Shown here piece after piece: positions 8,697 to 18,731 of a stretch of 64,000 nucleotides of DNA. Position 1 is the stretch's first letter; every line of letters starts with the position of its first letter. This DNA is from Aureicoccus marinus (GTDB lineage: Bacteria > Bacteroidota > Bacteroidia > Flavobacteriales > Flavobacteriaceae): the NCBI RefSeq assembly GCF_002954325.1, contig NZ_MQVX01000001.1, positions 625,546-689,545 of the forward strand, in the 5' to 3' direction. A program made the position numbers and the translations under genes. Under the pieces are notes generated by a model. It was given only the letters and a program-made list of their open reading frames with translations. It had not been told where the DNA came from and did no database searches.

Positions 8697-8915
8697 CTTG
8701 CCGAAGAAAGCGTCTACTACTGTTTTCACACCGACAAAACCCAGGACTATTGCAGCAATAGCCAAAGATAACCCCAATACGAGTACGGGCCAGAACCATT
8801 GGTGAGTGGTATTTTTGAAGGCTTGCGAGAGCACCAGTGGCCCCGCTACCATACAAGGTAGACTGATCAATAGGCGTTGGAAGCCTTTTACCAAGAGAGC
8901 GCGATCGGTGTGCAT
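8688..8915 (-). CDS. DUF6095 family small membrane protein
   Basis: 75 residues with two hydrophobic segments, about 14-33 (LLISLPCMVAGPLVLSQAF) and 41-66 (FWPVLVLGLSLAIAAIVLG), and a short Lys-rich C-terminal tail. It matches my recollection of the flavobacterial DUF6095 two-helix inner-membrane family. Function unknown. Convergent with DUF4294, sharing a terminator that overlaps its stop codon. Confidence 0.8.
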   Translation of the reverse strand: MHTDRALLVKGFQRLLISLPCMVAGPLVLSQAFKNTTHQWFWPVLVLGLSLAIAAIVLGFVGVKTVVDAFFGKKK

Positions 8916-8965
8916 AATGTAAAATTACCTATATTTTCGATCTTCAGGACCCTAACATTCCTTTT

Positions 8966-10318
8966 ATGCCCTATTCTTTACTCGTCATTGTCTCTTTGGT
9001 GGCCTTGATCATATTTTGCAGTCTTCGCCTAAAATGGCACCCGGTATTTAGTCTGTTGACAGCTGCTCTCTTAGGAGGATTGGTCCTGGGGTTAAATCCA
9101 AAGGAATTAAGTAAGACCATCGCAGCAGGCTTTGGTTCCACCCTGGGAAGTATCGGTTTGGTTATTGCCCTAGGAACCGTCATTGGTCACTATTTGGAAC
9201 AAACGGGAGGCACGCGCTATATCGCAGATAAATTACTACAGTGGACCGGTCCAGCGAGGGCTCCGTGGGCACTAAACATTGCGGGGTTTGTCATCTCTAT
9301 ACCGGTTTTTTGTGACTCTGGCTTTATCGTGCTATCCCCGCTGACCAAATCTCTGGCTCAACGGTCGAACTGGTCCCGCTTGGTTTTAAGCATTGCTTTA
9401 GCAACGGGCCTGTATGCCGCTCATGTATTTGTTCCACCGACACCCGGTCCTTTGGCTGCAGCTGCCTTGCTCGACGCCAACTTGGGATTATTACTGGGAT
9501 GGGGGCTCGTCGTTGGATTAATAGCAGCCACCACGGGTTATCTCTGGGCACATTACGGATTATCTTCTCAAAAGGCAAAAGAAGATTTACAGGAACTTAA
9601 GAGCGAAGAACTAATTCAATCGTCCCATTCGGCTGGAGGAACGGGTCATTTTTTGCCGGTCCTGATCCCCGTCCTACTTATCGGCTTGGGATCCGTGGCC
9701 AATTGGCCGGGAAGCGCCTTGGAATCTGCTGGAATGTTTACCTTCGTGTTGCAATTCCTGGGATCTCCTGTAATAGCTTTGGGTGTTGGCTTGTTGTTTA
9801 GTTTTCTTCTAGCAAAACGCTATGCGGTGAAAGAACAGCAATCTTGGATTCTGAAGGCATTTGAACAAGCTGGGGTTATTCTCTTGGTCACCGGAACGGG
9901 TGGAGCCTTTGGAGCTGTACTAAAGACCGTCGATTTGGCTTCCATGCTTCCCTTGTCAGGGGATTCGGCCTGGGGAGCCCTGTTGGTCTTTTTTGCTTTG
10001 GCCGCCCTTTTGAAATCGGCCCAGGGATCTTCTACGGTGGCCATCTTAACGGTGAGCTCGATCGCAGCACCTTTACTAGGGGAAGTGGGATTGGCTAACT
10101 CTCTTGGCCGGGTGTGTGCGGTATTGGCTATCGGTGCTGGGGCGATGACTGTTTCTCATGTAAACGACAGTTATTTCTGGGTGGTGAACCAGTTTAGTGG
10201 CTTGACGGTCAAACAAAGCTTGAGGTCCCTGACACTGGCCACTGGATTACAAGGCGTGGTGAGTATTGCCTGTGTAATCGCTCTTTACTTGGTTCTGGGA
10301 TCTACTTTTGAATCGTGA
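8966..10318 (+). CDS. gntP: GntP-family gluconate:H+ symporter
   Basis: 450-residue integral membrane permease with about 12-14 hydrophobic segments across the whole length. Family signatures: GLGLNP-type loop VLGLNPKELSKTIAAGFG, the GTVIGHYLEQTGGTRYIA segment, FCDSGFIVLSPL, FVPPTPGPLAAA and the C-terminal HVNDSYFWVVNQF. The family moves gluconate or related aldonates with protons. It stands alone, with no kinase gene beside it, but a gluconokinase domain occurs elsewhere in the window fused to MiaA (C-terminal part of 49710-51110). Its last 17 bases overlap the convergent DUF4249 gene. Confidence 0.94.
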   Translation: MPYSLLVIVSLVALIIFCSLRLKWHPVFSLLTAALLGGLVLGLNPKELSKTIAAGFGSTLGSIGLVIALGTVIGHYLEQTGGTRYIADKLLQWTGPARAPWALNIAGFVISIPVFCDSGFIVLSPLTKSLAQRSNWSRLVLSIALATGLYAAHVFVPPTPGPLAAAALLDANLGLLLGWGLVVGLIAATTGYLWAHYGLSSQKAKEDLQELKSEELIQSSHSAGGTGHFLPVLIPVLLIGLGSVANWPGSALESAGMFTFVLQFLGSPVIALGVGLLFSFLLAKRYAVKEQQSWILKAFEQAGVILLVTGTGGAFGAVLKTVDLASMLPLSGDSAWGALLVFFALAALLKSAQGSSTVAILTVSSIAAPLLGEVGLANSLGRVCAVLAIGAGAMTVSHVNDSYFWVVNQFSGLTVKQSLRSLTLATGLQGVVSIACVIALYLVLGSTFES

Positions 10319-11168
10319 GGTTGGCTTTGAACTCCTGTACGACCGCAAAGTACCCCAACGGAAATACGTCCGGTTGAGAAACATTATCAACCACTTGATC
10401 ATTGTCCAAATCGGTGACATCGAAGATGTTCCCCCTTACCGTAGCAACTGGGGTCTCAAAGATACCACCGTCGTTTTGTGTCTGTTCAATAAGCAGGGTC
10501 ATGTAGTCGAAAAAGCCTTGATCGGCGCCCATAATACTCACCTGCAGCTCTTGACCAGTCTCCAATTCTTCATCATAGAAATAAGAAAACTCAAAGGTTT
10601 GCCCATTGAAGAATTGATCCTGAACGGTTAAGAATTCGCTGAAACCAAAATCAAAGACATAGAAATTTTCTTGATCTGCTGTGTCCGTAATCTCGACAAT
10701 GACCTCGGTATCGTCTTCACTAAAAAGGGTATCATCTCCTTGTTCCAAGCGATTGATTTCTACACTGGGAACAAATTCAGTTCGAGCAAAGTAAAGTCGA
10801 TTTTCGTGTTCGATTTGTAAAATTAGTGGCCCCGAAAGGAGGGTGTCTACCGGAAAAGGTTCCGGATCTTGATAGATCCCTGAACCGGGCTCCGTTTCTT
10901 CCAGCACCATGAATTCTTGTCCAGTTCCGTTCTCATTCAAAGCGGCCAAGGTCATTTGGGTGATATTGGAAACCGGCTGCACTCCATCGAAGAAGGAGGC
11001 GGTTTGCGTTACCCGAATTTCCGGTTGAATAAAGGCTTGACGGGTGTCTACTCGAATGATGGCATCAATAACTAGGCGAGGAGCTTCAGAAGGCACCTCC
11101 ACTTCAATGACATCTTCACAAGCCGTGACAACACCGGCTAACAATACTAAGGCTAGAATACGGCGCAT
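10302..11168 (-). CDS. DUF4249 domain-containing lipoprotein
   Basis: 288 residues with a lipoprotein signal peptide ending in VVTAC (lipid-bearing Cys at about 17), then the DUF4249 core CEDVIEVEVPSEAPRLVIDA with its recurrent T-Q-x-A-S-F-F segment and a beta-rich body. DUF4249 proteins are surface or periplasmic partners encoded immediately downstream of CarboxypepD_reg-type TonB receptors, as here (3-base gap). By analogy with SusD-type partners it may help capture the receptor's ligand, which is unknown. Confidence 0.92.
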   Translation of the reverse strand: MRRILALVLLAGVVTACEDVIEVEVPSEAPRLVIDAIIRVDTRQAFIQPEIRVTQTASFFDGVQPVSNITQMTLAALNENGTGQEFMVLEETEPGSGIYQDPEPFPVDTLLSGPLILQIEHENRLYFARTEFVPSVEINRLEQGDDTLFSEDDTEVIVEITDTADQENFYVFDFGFSEFLTVQDQFFNGQTFEFSYFYDEELETGQELQVSIMGADQGFFDYMTLLIEQTQNDGGIFETPVATVRGNIFDVTDLDNDQVVDNVSQPDVFPLGYFAVVQEFKANLTIQK

Positions 11169-11171
11169 AGC

Positions 11172-13604
11172 TTAGAATTTAAAGTTATAAGTGACTGAGG
11201 GTATGATTCCAAAAATCGAAGTCCTGATCGCTTCGTTGGCTCCCGTTTCATTGTTTTGTCGGAAGTTGATGGAAGCTGCATTCATGCGGTTGTAGGCATT
11301 GTATATACTGAATACCCATTCGCCCTGAAAGGAGCTGCCCGGTTTTTGTTTGGTCAGCAGCTTGGCGGATAAGTCCAAACGGTGGTAGTCTGGTAGTCTT
11401 TCCTGGTTTCTGAAACCATAAATCGGCACACTCAGGCCTTGAAATTCAAACTGGCCCACCGGATAATTGGTGGGTTGACCAGTCTGGTAGACAAAGTTGG
11501 CATTCAAACTGAATCGTGGACTGAGTTCTAAATTTCCGAAAAGGGAAAGGTCGTGGGTCTTATCGAAAGGAGTGACGTACCATTCGCCCCGGTTTATTCC
11601 CGTTTCTAAGCCGGATCGACCGTTATCAATACCCAGGTCGCGACCCGGAGTCCTTTGTTCTGAACGAGACAAGGTATAGGCTAACCAGCCGGTAAAAGAA
11701 CCGGTATTTTTTCGAAGCAAAAACTCCAAGCCGTAGGCGCGGGCTTCTCCATTGAGAATCACCCGTTCAATGGCTTCATTAGCGATAAGGTCAGCCCCGT
11801 CTATGTAGTCGATTCGGTTATCTATATCCTTATAAAACCCTTCTATTTCAAGGGAATAAGCTCCGTCATTAATATTTCGGAAATACCCCGCCGCATATTG
11901 ATTTACCAACTGGGGCTCTACAAAAGGACCACTGGGCGTCCAAACGTCCAAAGGAGTAGGGGAGCTGGTATTAGAGAGCAAATGCAGGTACTGGGCCATT
12001 CGGGTGGCACTGGCTTTTATGGCTGTTTTTCCGTTAAAACTCCACGAAACCGAAAGGCGAGGTTCCCAATTGAAGAAGCGTTTTAAACTTCCGCCTCGAC
12101 CGGGACTCAAGGTATCGATCGGTGTGGCCTCTTGGTATACCAATAGAAAGGGATCAAACTCTACTGGATTATCATTCTCATAGGTAAAGAACTCTTCTTG
12201 ACCTAGTCGATCAAAATGGGAAGCACGTATACCGTAGTTGACGCTGAGCCCCTCTGTAATTTCTTGTTCTATATCGATATAAGCGGCGGTCTCGTTGGCA
12301 TATTTTTTAGTCAATTGCTCTTGAATAATTCCAGAGTCTGCTCGGTTGGGTTCGATTTCGCCAGGATTAAAGACATAGTAAATGTTATTTAACCCATAGT
12401 TGATCTGTAATTTGTCATTGACATAATGCTTTAAGTCGTACTTTAAATTGAAATTCTGAATTCCTGAATTCCAGCGGAAACCGACGAAATCCAATTCCAG
12501 ACCGTAGTAGTAATCGGAATAGATCAACGATAGGTTAGAAAAGAGACGATCTGAAAAGAGGTGCGTCCAACGCAGGTTACCTACGGCATTGCCGTACTCG
12601 TTGATAAAGCGTTCGTTAATGCTGAATAAATCCCGGCCAAAGTAGCCCGAGATATACAGGTTGTTGCGCTCGTTGAGCTTGAAGTTCAGCTTCGTATTTA
12701 AATCGTAAAAATAAGCTCGGTTGTCAATATCAAAGAGGGGTAGAAACAAATGCGCATAAGAACCGCGACCTCCAACCAAAAAGGAGCTTTTATTCTTATT
12801 GATCGGTCCTTCCATTAAAAGGCGGCTGGCCACGGCACCAATACCTCCTTGAACTTTAAGTTCTTTGCTGTTTCCTTCTTTCTGAAAAATTTCAAGAACA
12901 GAAGAAACACGGCCACCATATCGGGCAGGAATACCTCCTTTGTAAAGTTTGATGTCCTTGATCGCATCTGGGTTAAAAACAGAAAAGAAGCCAAACAAGT
13001 GGGAGGAATTAAAAATGATGGCTTCGTCCAACAGGATCAGGTTTTGATCGGTCGCACCTCCCCGAACGTTGAATCCTGAAGAGGCTTCTCCGGCATTGGT
13101 AACTCCGGGAAGCAACACCAGCGATTTAATCACATCTGCCTCTCCCAGAACAACTGGGATTTGTTTTATAGTACTCACAGCCAAGGTGTTTACACTCATT
13201 TGAGGTTTGCGGATATCCAGTTTTTCAACATCTTCGGTTACCACGACTTCCTCCAGTTGTTCCGCCGCTTCATCCATAAAGAGGTTAAGGCTAACATTCT
13301 TATCGAGTTCAATGGTTCGTCTAATGTCTTGAAACCCCAAGGAACTAATCCATACTGCATATTCGCCAGCCGGAAGAGTGATGGAATAGAATCCGTACTC
13401 GTTGGTCGTGGTTCCGGTTTGGAGTTCGGGGATGGCAATGGTCGCGCCGATTAAGGTTTCGTTACTAGCCGCTTCTCGAATAGTACCGCTCAGTGTAAAA
13501 CGTTCTTGCGCTTGTGTCATGTTGGGCAATATGCATAAGGCAAATAAGCCCAACACCAAGATATTTCTCATGCTTGGCCGCAGAGAATGAGTAAAGTGTT
13601 GCAT
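11172..13604 (-). CDS. TonB-dependent outer-membrane receptor with N-terminal carboxypeptidase-regulatory-like domain
   Basis: About 810 residues. Signal peptide (RNILVLGLFALCILPNMTQAQ region), a CarboxypepD_reg-like beta-sandwich (FTLSGTIREAASNETLIGAT) at about 35-115, a plug domain (GEADVIKSLVLLPGV, GFNVRGGATDQNLILLDEA), then a large beta-barrel ending in aromatic SVTYNFKF. It imports an unknown ligand across the outer membrane using TonB energy and is paired with the downstream DUF4249 lipoprotein. I place the start at the ATG at 13604; a TTG at 13610 is also in frame, and the ATG at 13571 would give a more typical signal peptide. A perfect inverted repeat lies just upstream. Confidence 0.95.
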   Translation of the reverse strand: MQHFTHSLRPSMRNILVLGLFALCILPNMTQAQERFTLSGTIREAASNETLIGATIAIPELQTGTTTNEYGFYSITLPAGEYAVWISSLGFQDIRRTIELDKNVSLNLFMDEAAEQLEEVVVTEDVEKLDIRKPQMSVNTLAVSTIKQIPVVLGEADVIKSLVLLPGVTNAGEASSGFNVRGGATDQNLILLDEAIIFNSSHLFGFFSVFNPDAIKDIKLYKGGIPARYGGRVSSVLEIFQKEGNSKELKVQGGIGAVASRLLMEGPINKNKSSFLVGGRGSYAHLFLPLFDIDNRAYFYDLNTKLNFKLNERNNLYISGYFGRDLFSINERFINEYGNAVGNLRWTHLFSDRLFSNLSLIYSDYYYGLELDFVGFRWNSGIQNFNLKYDLKHYVNDKLQINYGLNNIYYVFNPGEIEPNRADSGIIQEQLTKKYANETAAYIDIEQEITEGLSVNYGIRASHFDRLGQEEFFTYENDNPVEFDPFLLVYQEATPIDTLSPGRGGSLKRFFNWEPRLSVSWSFNGKTAIKASATRMAQYLHLLSNTSSPTPLDVWTPSGPFVEPQLVNQYAAGYFRNINDGAYSLEIEGFYKDIDNRIDYIDGADLIANEAIERVILNGEARAYGLEFLLRKNTGSFTGWLAYTLSRSEQRTPGRDLGIDNGRSGLETGINRGEWYVTPFDKTHDLSLFGNLELSPRFSLNANFVYQTGQPTNYPVGQFEFQGLSVPIYGFRNQERLPDYHRLDLSAKLLTKQKPGSSFQGEWVFSIYNAYNRMNAASINFRQNNETGANEAIRTSIFGIIPSVTYNFKF

Positions 13605-13618
13605 TGTCAAATGGTGAT

Positions 13619-13656
13619 CATTAATTTGGCAAACAAAGCTTTAGACCAAATTAATG
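13619..13656. repeat. Perfect 11-base inverted repeat upstream of the TonB receptor
   Basis: CATTAATTTGG at 13619-13629 and CCAAATTAATG at 13646-13656, separated by 16 bases. Placement 15 bases before the receptor start suggests a dimer-binding operator or an mRNA hairpin in the leader. No regulator is obvious nearby. Confidence 0.6.
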
Positions 13657-13774
13657 CTCCATTGAAAGAAATCAGCGGGCATGACCTTCAAAGAAGTCGA
13701 TTAGTGCTAAATGGTCTTCCTCTAAGGTAAAGAAAGATGGTCTAACCTCCTTGAAATTAACAGTTCCTTAAAGT

Positions 13775-16013
<2,239 letters not shown>

Positions 16014-16023
16014 TTAAGCGGTG

Positions 16024-16031
16024 CAAATATA
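16024..16031 (-). promoter_or_regulatory. -7 element of the icd promoter
   Basis: TATATTTG on the minus strand matches TAnnTTTG, 22 bases upstream of the icd ATG. The base triplet at the -33 spacing is CCA, so only the -7 half is convincing. Confidence 0.5.
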
Positions 16032-16080
16032 CAACATTTGCCGCGCCTTTTGGGTAGGAATTGCGGCTTAAGCCCCATAA

Positions 16081-16130
16081 ATAAAAGGAAAAGCCATACG
16101 CACGGGATTGAACACGAGCATATGGCTTTT
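16081..16130 (-). terminator. Terminator-like hairpin downstream of rplS
   Basis: Perfect 10-base-pair stem AAAAGCCATA/TATGGCTTTT. Its 22-base loop can pair further with mismatches. On the minus strand it is followed by CCTTTTATTT. It would end either the rplS transcript or a separate RNA before the icd promoter. Confidence 0.65.
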
Positions 16131-16345
16131 GAAAGAGGCCTTGCCTCTTCTGGAATAGTCCTCACCTAAGCTCTTACCATAGTAAGTTAAAGTTTGGACT
16201 ATCGGTTACGAAGAACTTTTGATTCTTGTCAGGAGATACTACATGGGTACTCCGCTCACAGACCAAAATCTTCTGAAGTGTTGATCACCCTACTAGGTTG
16301 ACCACTAAATCTTACAGCAATTTAGAGAAAAATACTCTTCGCAAA
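16089..16345 (-). ncRNA. Candidate structured non-coding RNA between rplS and icd
   Basis: The 432-base gap 16002-16433 has no supported gene but is full of hairpins, best read on the minus strand. In 5'-3' order: TGGTCA(A)CC/GGTGATCA (16282-16304); GGAG-TAC/GTA-CTCC with an internal bulge (16232-16253); AAGAA/TTCTT (16211-16227); ATAGTCC/GGACTAT (16155-16202) enclosing CTTAC/GTAAG (16173-16186); AAGAGGC/GCCTCTT with a 3-base loop (16133-16149); and a terminator hairpin (16089-16130). I could not match it to tmRNA, RNase P RNA or SRP RNA signatures; the flavobacterial 6S class is worth testing. The 5' boundary is a guess and no consensus promoter was found. Confidence 0.4.
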
Positions 16346-16433
16346 AGGAAAAGAAATTAACTAGAAATAAACAGCTTATCCACAAGTGTTATAAACAATT
16401 GTGAACAGCAAAAATGAAAATGCAGAGTGTGGG

Positions 16434-16784
16434 TTACTTGCGAACCTCTTTGATACGGGCTTTCTTACCCGTAAGTCCTCGGAAGTAGAAGATACGAGCG
16501 CGACGTACTTTACCTTTCTTGTTGATCTCAATCTTTTGAAGTGCCGGCATATTGATAGGGAAGATACGTTCTACACCTACCGTTCCTGACATCTTACGGA
16601 TTGTAAAGGTTTCGGTCGCTCCGCTACCACGACGTTGAATAACCACCCCTTTGAAGAACTGGGTTCTGGTTTTTTCACCTTCCTTAATTTCGTAGTATAC
16701 TGTAATGGTGTCTCCCGCTGAGAATTCAGGAAAGTCTTTTTTCTCTACAAATTGTTCTTCTACGAAATTGATCAAAGAATCCAT
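16434..16784 (-). CDS. rplS: 50S ribosomal protein L19
   Basis: L19 sits at the 30S-50S interface. The 116-residue product has the conserved FSAGDTITVYYEIKEGEKTR, FKGVVIQRRGSG, TFTIRKMS, GVGVERIFP and KKGKVRRARIFYFRGLTGKKARIKE blocks. Normal length. It lies 98 bases downstream of trmD on the same strand but has its own perfect consensus promoter, so it can be expressed independently. Confidence 0.99.
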   Translation of the reverse strand: MDSLINFVEEQFVEKKDFPEFSAGDTITVYYEIKEGEKTRTQFFKGVVIQRRGSGATETFTIRKMSGTVGVERIFPINMPALQKIEINKKGKVRRARIFYFRGLTGKKARIKEVRK

Positions 16785-16802
16785 GGTCGTCTATTTTTCG
16801 AA

Positions 16803-16814
16803 GCACCGAAGTGC
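16803..16814 (-). promoter_or_regulatory. UUCG hairpin in the rplS leader
   Basis: GCAC-UUCG-GUGC, a short stem closed by a stable tetraloop, about 18 bases before the rplS start and within the roughly 47-base leader. It could be part of an L19 autoregulatory leader; this is inference only. Confidence 0.35.
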
Positions 16815-16835
16815 GGCTTAATCTTAAATTGACTG

Positions 16836-16865
16836 CAAAATTAATTCTTTATTTTAATACGGCAA
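16836..16865 (-). promoter_or_regulatory. rplS promoter (Bacteroidota consensus)
   Basis: On the minus strand TTG (16865-16863), a 19-base spacer, then TAATTTTG (16843-16836). Exact match to TTG-N19-TAnnTTTG, with predicted transcription start near 16831. Confidence 0.8.
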
Positions 16866-16882
16866 CCTTTTTTTGAATGATT

Positions 16883-17562
16883 TCACTCCTTATCGAGTAA
16901 ATCTGGTCGTCGTTCTTGCGTCCTTTTTAAGGCTTGTTCTTCTCGCCAGGCATCAATCTTGGGTGTATTCCCACTGAGGAGTATTTCGGGAACCTTCCAA
17001 TCCTTGTATTCAGCAGGGCGGGTATACACAGGTGGAGCGAGTAATCCATCCTGAAAACTGTCCGTCAGGGCAGAGGTTTCGTCATTCATCACCCCCGGAA
17101 TCAAACGAATAATACTATCAGATACGACGCCGCGGCCAACTCTCCTCCAGAAAGAACATAATCTCCAATCGAAATTTCGTGGGTAATCACATGATCCCTT
17201 AACCGTTGATCGACCCCTTTATAATGTCCACAGAGAAGGATGATGTTTTCAAAAAGACTATAGCTGTTGGCATCACTTTGTTCCCAGGGTTTTCCGTCCG
17301 GGGTAAGATAGGCCACCGCCTGATACTCTCGTTGACTTTTGAGTTCTTCAATGCATCGGTCCAAAGGCTCTATCATCATCACCATACCGGCTCCACCGCC
17401 AAAAGCGTAGTCATCTACCTGCCGGTAATTACCGGTTGCATAGTCCCTGGGATTGTGAAAGTGAATTTCCACCAATTCATTTTGGATAGCCCGTTGAAGA
17501 ATGGAGGCTTCGAACGGACTCTGAATCAGTTCAGGAAGTAAGGTGATGATATCGATACGCAT
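16883..17562 (-). pseudogene. trmD: tRNA (guanine-N1-)-methyltransferase, frameshifted
   Basis: TrmD methylates G37 next to the anticodon and is normally essential. The first frame ([17 protein letters not shown] ... [16 protein letters not shown] ... [12 protein letters not shown] ... [13 protein letters not shown]) is the SPOUT knot-forming domain. The second frame resumes with [16 protein letters not shown] and runs to the normal C-terminus. The join is at about 17127-17132, where GCGGCGTCGTA needs one more base to read [11 protein letters not shown] one-base loss in a short C or G run explains it. Restored length would be about 225 residues, normal for the phylum. Located 20 bases downstream of the GNAT gene and upstream of rplS, the common trmD-rplS order. 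Confidence 0.92.
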
Positions 17563-17582
17563 AGTGCAGTGCTGAAATCGCT

Positions 17583-18035
17583 CTAGTTCTTTTCCGGATT
17601 AGTCCAAAAATAGTGAAGCATCGCTTCGTCTTTGATCCAACCCAGGGATTCGTACAATTTCTGAGCCGGATTGTCGAGGGCTGTTTCTAAAGACAAACCT
17701 TTATTCTTTTCAAAGATACAGTGTGTCTTAGCTTCTTCCAGCAGTGCTTTTGCCACTCCTTTATTCCGGTAATCGGGATGCACAAAAAGATCATTCAGAA
17801 TTAGCAGGGGTTTTAGGCTAACCGTAGAATAACTGGAGTAGAGCTGGGTAAAACCCACGGGCTTCCCTTCATAGGTTCCTATAAAGATGACGGAATCCTT
17901 CTTTTGTAACCGCTCTTTGAGAAAGCGCTTGCAGTTTTTTTTATTGGAATCCTGGCCGTAAAACAGCCGGTATTCATGAAGGAGCTCGGTAAGCTCTTTC
18001 AAAAAATCTGGAGTCGCCCTGCGGATTCCGATCAT
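17583..18035 (-). CDS. GNAT family N-acetyltransferase
   Basis: 150-residue GNAT enzyme. It has the substrate-side half at about 1-70 and the acetyl-CoA-binding motif A at about 85-110 ([23 protein letters not shown], with the R/Q-x-x-G-x-G/A loop NKGVA). Motif B follows as [19 protein letters not shown]. Substrate unknown. It lies between the membrane coiled-coil gene and trmD on the same strand with gaps of 17 and 20 bases, suggesting one transcript. Confidence 0.9.
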   Translation of the reverse strand: MIGIRRATPDFLKELTELLHEYRLFYGQDSNKKNCKRFLKERLQKKDSVIFIGTYEGKPVGFTQLYSSYSTVSLKPLLILNDLFVHPDYRNKGVAKALLEEAKTHCIFEKNKGLSLETALDNPAQKLYESLGWIKDEAMLHYFWTNPEKN

Positions 18036-18052
18036 AAACTGGACAAGCTAGG

Positions 18053-18655
18053 TTATTTCTTCTTCTTGTTGTTGCGTTCGTCCAGCAATTCTCTGCTCAG
18101 CTTTTGTTCTCTGTCCAACGCCCATCTGCGGTGTTGTTCAAATTCTTGTTCCATTTCTTCCAAGGCGGACTTGGCTTGTTGAGTGAGGAAATTGCTGTTT
18201 CTAAATTTAAAAATAAAAAACAACAGGCCTCCGAGAAGACTTAGAATCAAGGTCCAGCTGATCACCCGGTAAGATGATTTCGTGCTTGGAATACCCAAAA
18301 AGGCCATGGAGTTTTTTTCTTTCTCCAGGGTTACATTGGTTTGCGTTATCGCGTTATACAGGGCCTGTACAGAATCGGTTTTTTGAATTTGAGCACTCAA
18401 TTGCTTGTCCAAACTGCGTCGGTGTGCTGTCGCCTTGTCCATAGAGTCTTGAATAACCTCCTTAAATCCAATTAGTTGCAACTCGCGAATGGTCCGGTAG
18501 CGAACCCCGCGGTTTTTATACAAACTGTTCTTTTGGGTCATCAAGGAGTCCAATTGTTCCGTTAAGCTCTTAGGAGCCACAGATACTTGTTCCTGGGCGT
18601 GGAGTGGTGCGCTAAGGGCCAAGAAGAGTAGACCCAAAAACATGGGGTATTTCAT
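18053..18655 (-). CDS. Exported single-pass coiled-coil protein of unknown function
   Basis: 200 residues: a signal peptide (MKYPMFLGLLFLALSAPLHAQ), a charged, helix-prone periplasmic part at about 25-125 with coiled-coil character, one transmembrane helix at about 133-153 (VISWTLILSLLGGLLFFIF), and a cytoplasmic coiled coil ending in a poly-Lys tail. I see no enzyme motif. Related flavobacterial proteins are sometimes labelled tRNA (guanine-N1)-methyltransferase, apparently only because trmD is next door; nothing here supports that. First gene of the likely unit leading through GNAT to trmD. Confidence 0.8.
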   Translation of the reverse strand: MKYPMFLGLLFLALSAPLHAQEQVSVAPKSLTEQLDSLMTQKNSLYKNRGVRYRTIRELQLIGFKEVIQDSMDKATAHRRSLDKQLSAQIQKTDSVQALYNAITQTNVTLEKEKNSMAFLGIPSTKSSYRVISWTLILSLLGGLLFFIFKFRNSNFLTQQAKSALEEMEQEFEQHRRWALDREQKLSRELLDERNNKKKK

Positions 18656-18704
18656 AGGTAATCGATTTAGAGCAGAGCGAAGGTAGTCGTTTCTATAGAA
18701 TCAC

Positions 18705-18712
18705 CAAAGATA
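18705..18712 (-). promoter_or_regulatory. -7 element upstream of the coiled-coil gene/trmD unit
   Basis: TATCTTTG on the minus strand matches TAnnTTTG. At 19-base spacing the -33 triplet is TAG (one mismatch to TTG). It would give a leader of about 45 bases. Confidence 0.5.
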
Positions 18713-18731
18713 GGTAGGCTTACTTTAACGT

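Noticed and set aside
10308-10631. 107-codon frame antisense to the DUF4249 gene
   Set aside because: Shadow frame; the lipoprotein on the other strand has signal peptide, domain and operon support.
16099-16120. tRNA-like T-loop sequence (GTTCAATCC) in a hairpin loop
   Set aside because: No acceptor, D or anticodon arms can be built around it.
16376-16384. Exact DnaA box TTATCCACA in the rplS-icd gap, considered as oriC
   Set aside because: A single 9-base match is expected by chance in a window this size; no cluster of boxes or A/T-rich unwinding element is evident.
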